A stretch of DNA of 62,053 bases from Dehalococcoidales bacterium (GTDB taxonomy: Bacteria; Chloroflexota; Dehalococcoidia; Dehalococcoidales; UBA2162): NCBI GenBank assembly GCA_016932435.1, contig JAFGCW010000047.1, forward strand, positions 1-62,053, in the 5' to 3' direction. The stretch's first letter is position 1. Each line of letters starts with the position of its first letter. The position numbers were made by a program, and so were the translations under genes. The notes under the pieces are model-generated. The model was given only the letters and a program-made list of their open reading frames with translations, searched no databases and had not been told where the DNA came from. This document shows, in pieces, positions 60,922 to 62,053 of the stretch.

Positions 60922-60933
60922 TATTTTGTTTTT
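60823..60933 (+). promoter_or_regulatory. Repeated promoter-leader element, copy B
   Basis: The promoter is TTTACC (60823-60828), 17 bp, TATACT (60846-60851). Leader hairpin 1, CAATA-ACCT-TATTG (60852-60865), uses a different sequence from copies A and C but the same position and shape. Hairpin 2 is GGGTACTA (60880-60887) with TAGTACCC (60914-60921), enclosing CCG/CGG, and is followed by TATTTTGTTTTT. The next gene starts 178 bases later, at 61112. Confidence 0.75.
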
Positions 60934-61066
60934 AAGAAAGTAGCATAAACAATATCAACTGTAAAAGAGAGACGAAAGGTTACGTGACTATATCTGGAAA
61001 TATGGTTGTCCAAGCTCTAAAGCATATGTCTTGATACTTTTGTATTTCATTATTTAAATAGCCCCT

Positions 61067-61423
61067 AAGGATACGAGGCTGGAAATTATAACCAACTTAA
61101 GGAGGATTATTATGTATGCTCAGTTAGTAATGTTCACTCTTGGACAGGGAATGCGTACCGAAGCAGAATCAATAGCTGACAAATTTAACGCTCTACACAA
61201 GGACATTAAAGGTTTTAAAAACGCTACATTTCTGGGAGATTATGCAAATGGCAATTATGGGTCTCTAACTATCTGGGAAACGCTTGAGGATTTACAGGCT
61301 GCAGCTGATATTTTACGTCCGAAGTTACAGGAAGCCCTGAGTGGGATTGCCAAAGGGGAACCAACGGTTCAGATATTCGAAGTATATGAACCTAAAGGGT
61401 AAATAATCTAGTCTCGTATCCTT
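61067..61423. repeat. 14-bp inverted repeat flanking the ABM-like gene
   Basis: AAGGATACGAGGCT (61067-61080) and AGTCTCGTATCCTT (61410-61423) are inverted with one mismatch and lie 31 bp before and 7 bp after the coding region. They could be ends of a small mobile cassette or a stem protecting the mRNA. Confidence 0.55.
61112..61402 (+). CDS. Small ABM/dimeric alpha-beta barrel protein
   Basis: This 96-residue protein has a ferredoxin-like fold with the ABM-type pattern: YAQLVMFTLG (first strand), a helix EAESIADKFNALHKDIKGF, the strand NATFLGDYANGNYGSLTIWET, and the closing helix/strand VQIFEVYE. Such proteins are heme-degrading enzymes, monooxygenases or ligand carriers; the catalytic triad of ABM enzymes is not evident. 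AAGGAGG lies seven bases before the ATG. It lies between 14-bp inverted repeats and behind leader copy B. Confidence 0.75.
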   Translation: MYAQLVMFTLGQGMRTEAESIADKFNALHKDIKGFKNATFLGDYANGNYGSLTIWETLEDLQAAADILRPKLQEALSGIAKGEPTVQIFEVYEPKG

Positions 61424-61507
61424 TCGTTTATTAACATTTTTAGCGAACCATTAATCAGTTTACGTTCGTTGGAATGAGCTCTAAGTTTGTGCCTATTGCG
61501 GCATAAG

Positions 61508-61753
61508 GCTGCCGTTTGTGTCAACCTGTACAATGATACCAGTCAGCAAAAAGGGTTGCAGTTTTAGGTCTTACAAGTATCTGTTTTGAACTTAAAAACA
61601 GGCTCTGGCGTGCATCTCAGACTTGCCAGGACCAAAATCCAGGTGCGTTGGTGCTTTACCTTGACTTTTTATCATGCTATACTCAATAACCTCAGTTATG
61701 ACCTGTAGAAGTGGGTACTATAGCTGCCGATAGTGCGGTGGTGGGTAGTACCC
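61508..61753 (+). repeat. 240-bp direct repeat unit, copy C (with the leader)
   Basis: This is the second copy of the unit at 60687-60921, with the same order: GCTGCCG start, identical central block, promoter and leader stem. It differs by small indels, for example in the stretch before the promoter. The rest of 61403-61507 holds no gene. Confidence 0.85.
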
Positions 61754-61762
61754 TTATTTGTT
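61655..61762 (+). promoter_or_regulatory. Repeated promoter-leader element, copy C
   Basis: The promoter is TTTACC (61655-61660), 17 bp, TATACT (61678-61683). Hairpin 1 is ATAAC-CTCA-GTTAT (61686-61699). Hairpin 2 is GGGTACTA (61713-61720) with TAGTACCC (61746-61753), enclosing CTGCCG/CGGTGG, and is followed by TTATTTGTTT. ACTAT (61717-61721) can alternatively pair with ATAGT (61730-61734). GAAGGAGG lies 13 bases beyond the stem, just before the next start codon. Confidence 0.75.
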
Positions 61763-61776
61763 TGAAGGAGGTAAAT

Positions 61777-62053
61777 ATGAGACGTGTAATTACAGGACAT
61801 AGAGAAGGAAAATCTGTAATCGTTTATGATGCTGAGGTTCCTACAGGCATAGGTAGCTTTGGTAGGCTATTGTTTCCAATATGGAAAGCAGAAGCAGTAC
61901 CTCCGATACCTCTTAAGAAAACTGACTTTAACGTAGACGTGAATCCTGCTAATTTTAAACTTGGGGAGGTGTTTTTTGCAAGTGGAAATTCCCCATTATT
62001 GCAAAATATTTTCCCCAGGCGCCGGTGGGGAATTTTATATATACATAACGTTC
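61777..62053 (+). CDS. Cupin-like protein, N-terminal part (cut by the window end)
   Basis: From the ATG, 92 codons are visible. The opening RRVITGHREGKSVIVYDAEVP is typical of small cupin-domain proteins, where an N-terminal strand with V-x-T-G-H precedes the beta-barrel. The cupin metal-binding histidine motifs would lie beyond the window, so the assignment is by the opening only. GAAGGAGG lies five to six bases before the start. It is driven by leader copy C. Confidence 0.6.
   Translation, partial: MRRVITGHREGKSVIVYDAEVPTGIGSFGRLLFPIWKAEAVPPIPLKKTDFNVDVNPANFKLGEVFFASGNSPLLQNIFPRRRWGILYIHNV

Noticed and set aside
60984..61034. 16-codon GTG frame between leader B and the ABM-like gene
   Set aside because: Too short, no family and only a weak ribosome-binding site; possibly a decayed gene start.
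59399..61762. Known riboswitch (SAM, fluoride, c-di-GMP, Moco, ZTP, preQ1 types)
   Set aside because: None of the consensus motifs I know for these classes fits the leader; this judgement is from memory, and a model search would decide it.

Overview
The window reads as one contiguous bacterial chromosome segment of moderate GC. It carries housekeeping genes on both strands and no rRNA. The best guess is an anaerobic, monoderm-like member of Chloroflexota, near Dehalococcoidia. This rests on gene content: a rubredoxin, a GlcD/HdrD-like dehydrogenase pair, an ADP-forming acyl-CoA synthetase beta subunit, large surface proteins with a single C-terminal membrane anchor, a DUF2851 protein, a DUF2344 protein and a PPC/DUF296 protein. 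No outer-membrane genes were seen. The taxonomic call is inference.

Layout. 0-6 kb: two secreted or anchored proteins (a PKD-repeat lipoprotein and a fibronectin-like repeat protein), a broken tRNA-Val and a PRC-barrel protein. 6-9.5 kb: a MoxR/ChlI-type AAA+ ATPase coupled to a VWA protein. 9.9-11.7 kb: an SDR oxidoreductase and a PAC2 protein. 11.8-13.1 kb: tRNA-Phe and tRNA-Gly, with a 1,041-bp islet bounded by a 47-bp repeat of the tRNA-Gly 3' half; it encodes an excisionase-like HTH protein, a rubredoxin, a membrane protein and an HTH remnant, but no integrase. 13.3-19.6 kb: RNase HI, a zinc-ribbon coiled-coil protein, an isolated terminase small/large-subunit pair, homoserine dehydrogenase and an IPT/TIG surface protein. 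19.9-24.9 kb: an XRE regulator with two matching operators, DUF2851, TsaD, an M42 peptidase and a phosphoesterase. 24.9-34.9 kb: a zinc-ribbon/kinase/ATPase/TPR giant, two tandem CNNM/CorC-like proteins, DUF2344, TilS and RNase PH. 34.9-46.7 kb: ProA and ProB separated by a flavin/Fe-S dehydrogenase pair, a GNAT, a PPC protein and an orphan DNA methyltransferase; then Mfd and a nuclease-like protein. 46.8-58.5 kb: a dimeric-barrel protein, CorA, MscS, an acyl-CoA synthetase pair, PadR with a HAAS membrane protein, PepA, an MBL hydrolase, DUF362, acylphosphatase, RNase III, a lipoprotein and small proteins.

58.5-62 kb is AT-richer accessory sequence and holds the most unusual signal. The same promoter plus a structured, roughly 90-nt leader occurs three times, ahead of a cyclic-nucleotide-domain protein without HTH, a small ABM-like protein and a cupin-like gene cut by the window end. 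Each leader has an initial hairpin, then a large hairpin followed by a U-rich tract, with a competing internal pairing. This is the layout expected of an attenuator or riboswitch shared by a small regulon. I do not recognise it as a known family.

The window also holds several families of palindromic intergenic repeats (near 9.7, 11.75, 19.8, 22.8, 24.3 and 41.15 kb). No CRISPR array, insertion sequence or recognisable replication origin was found.
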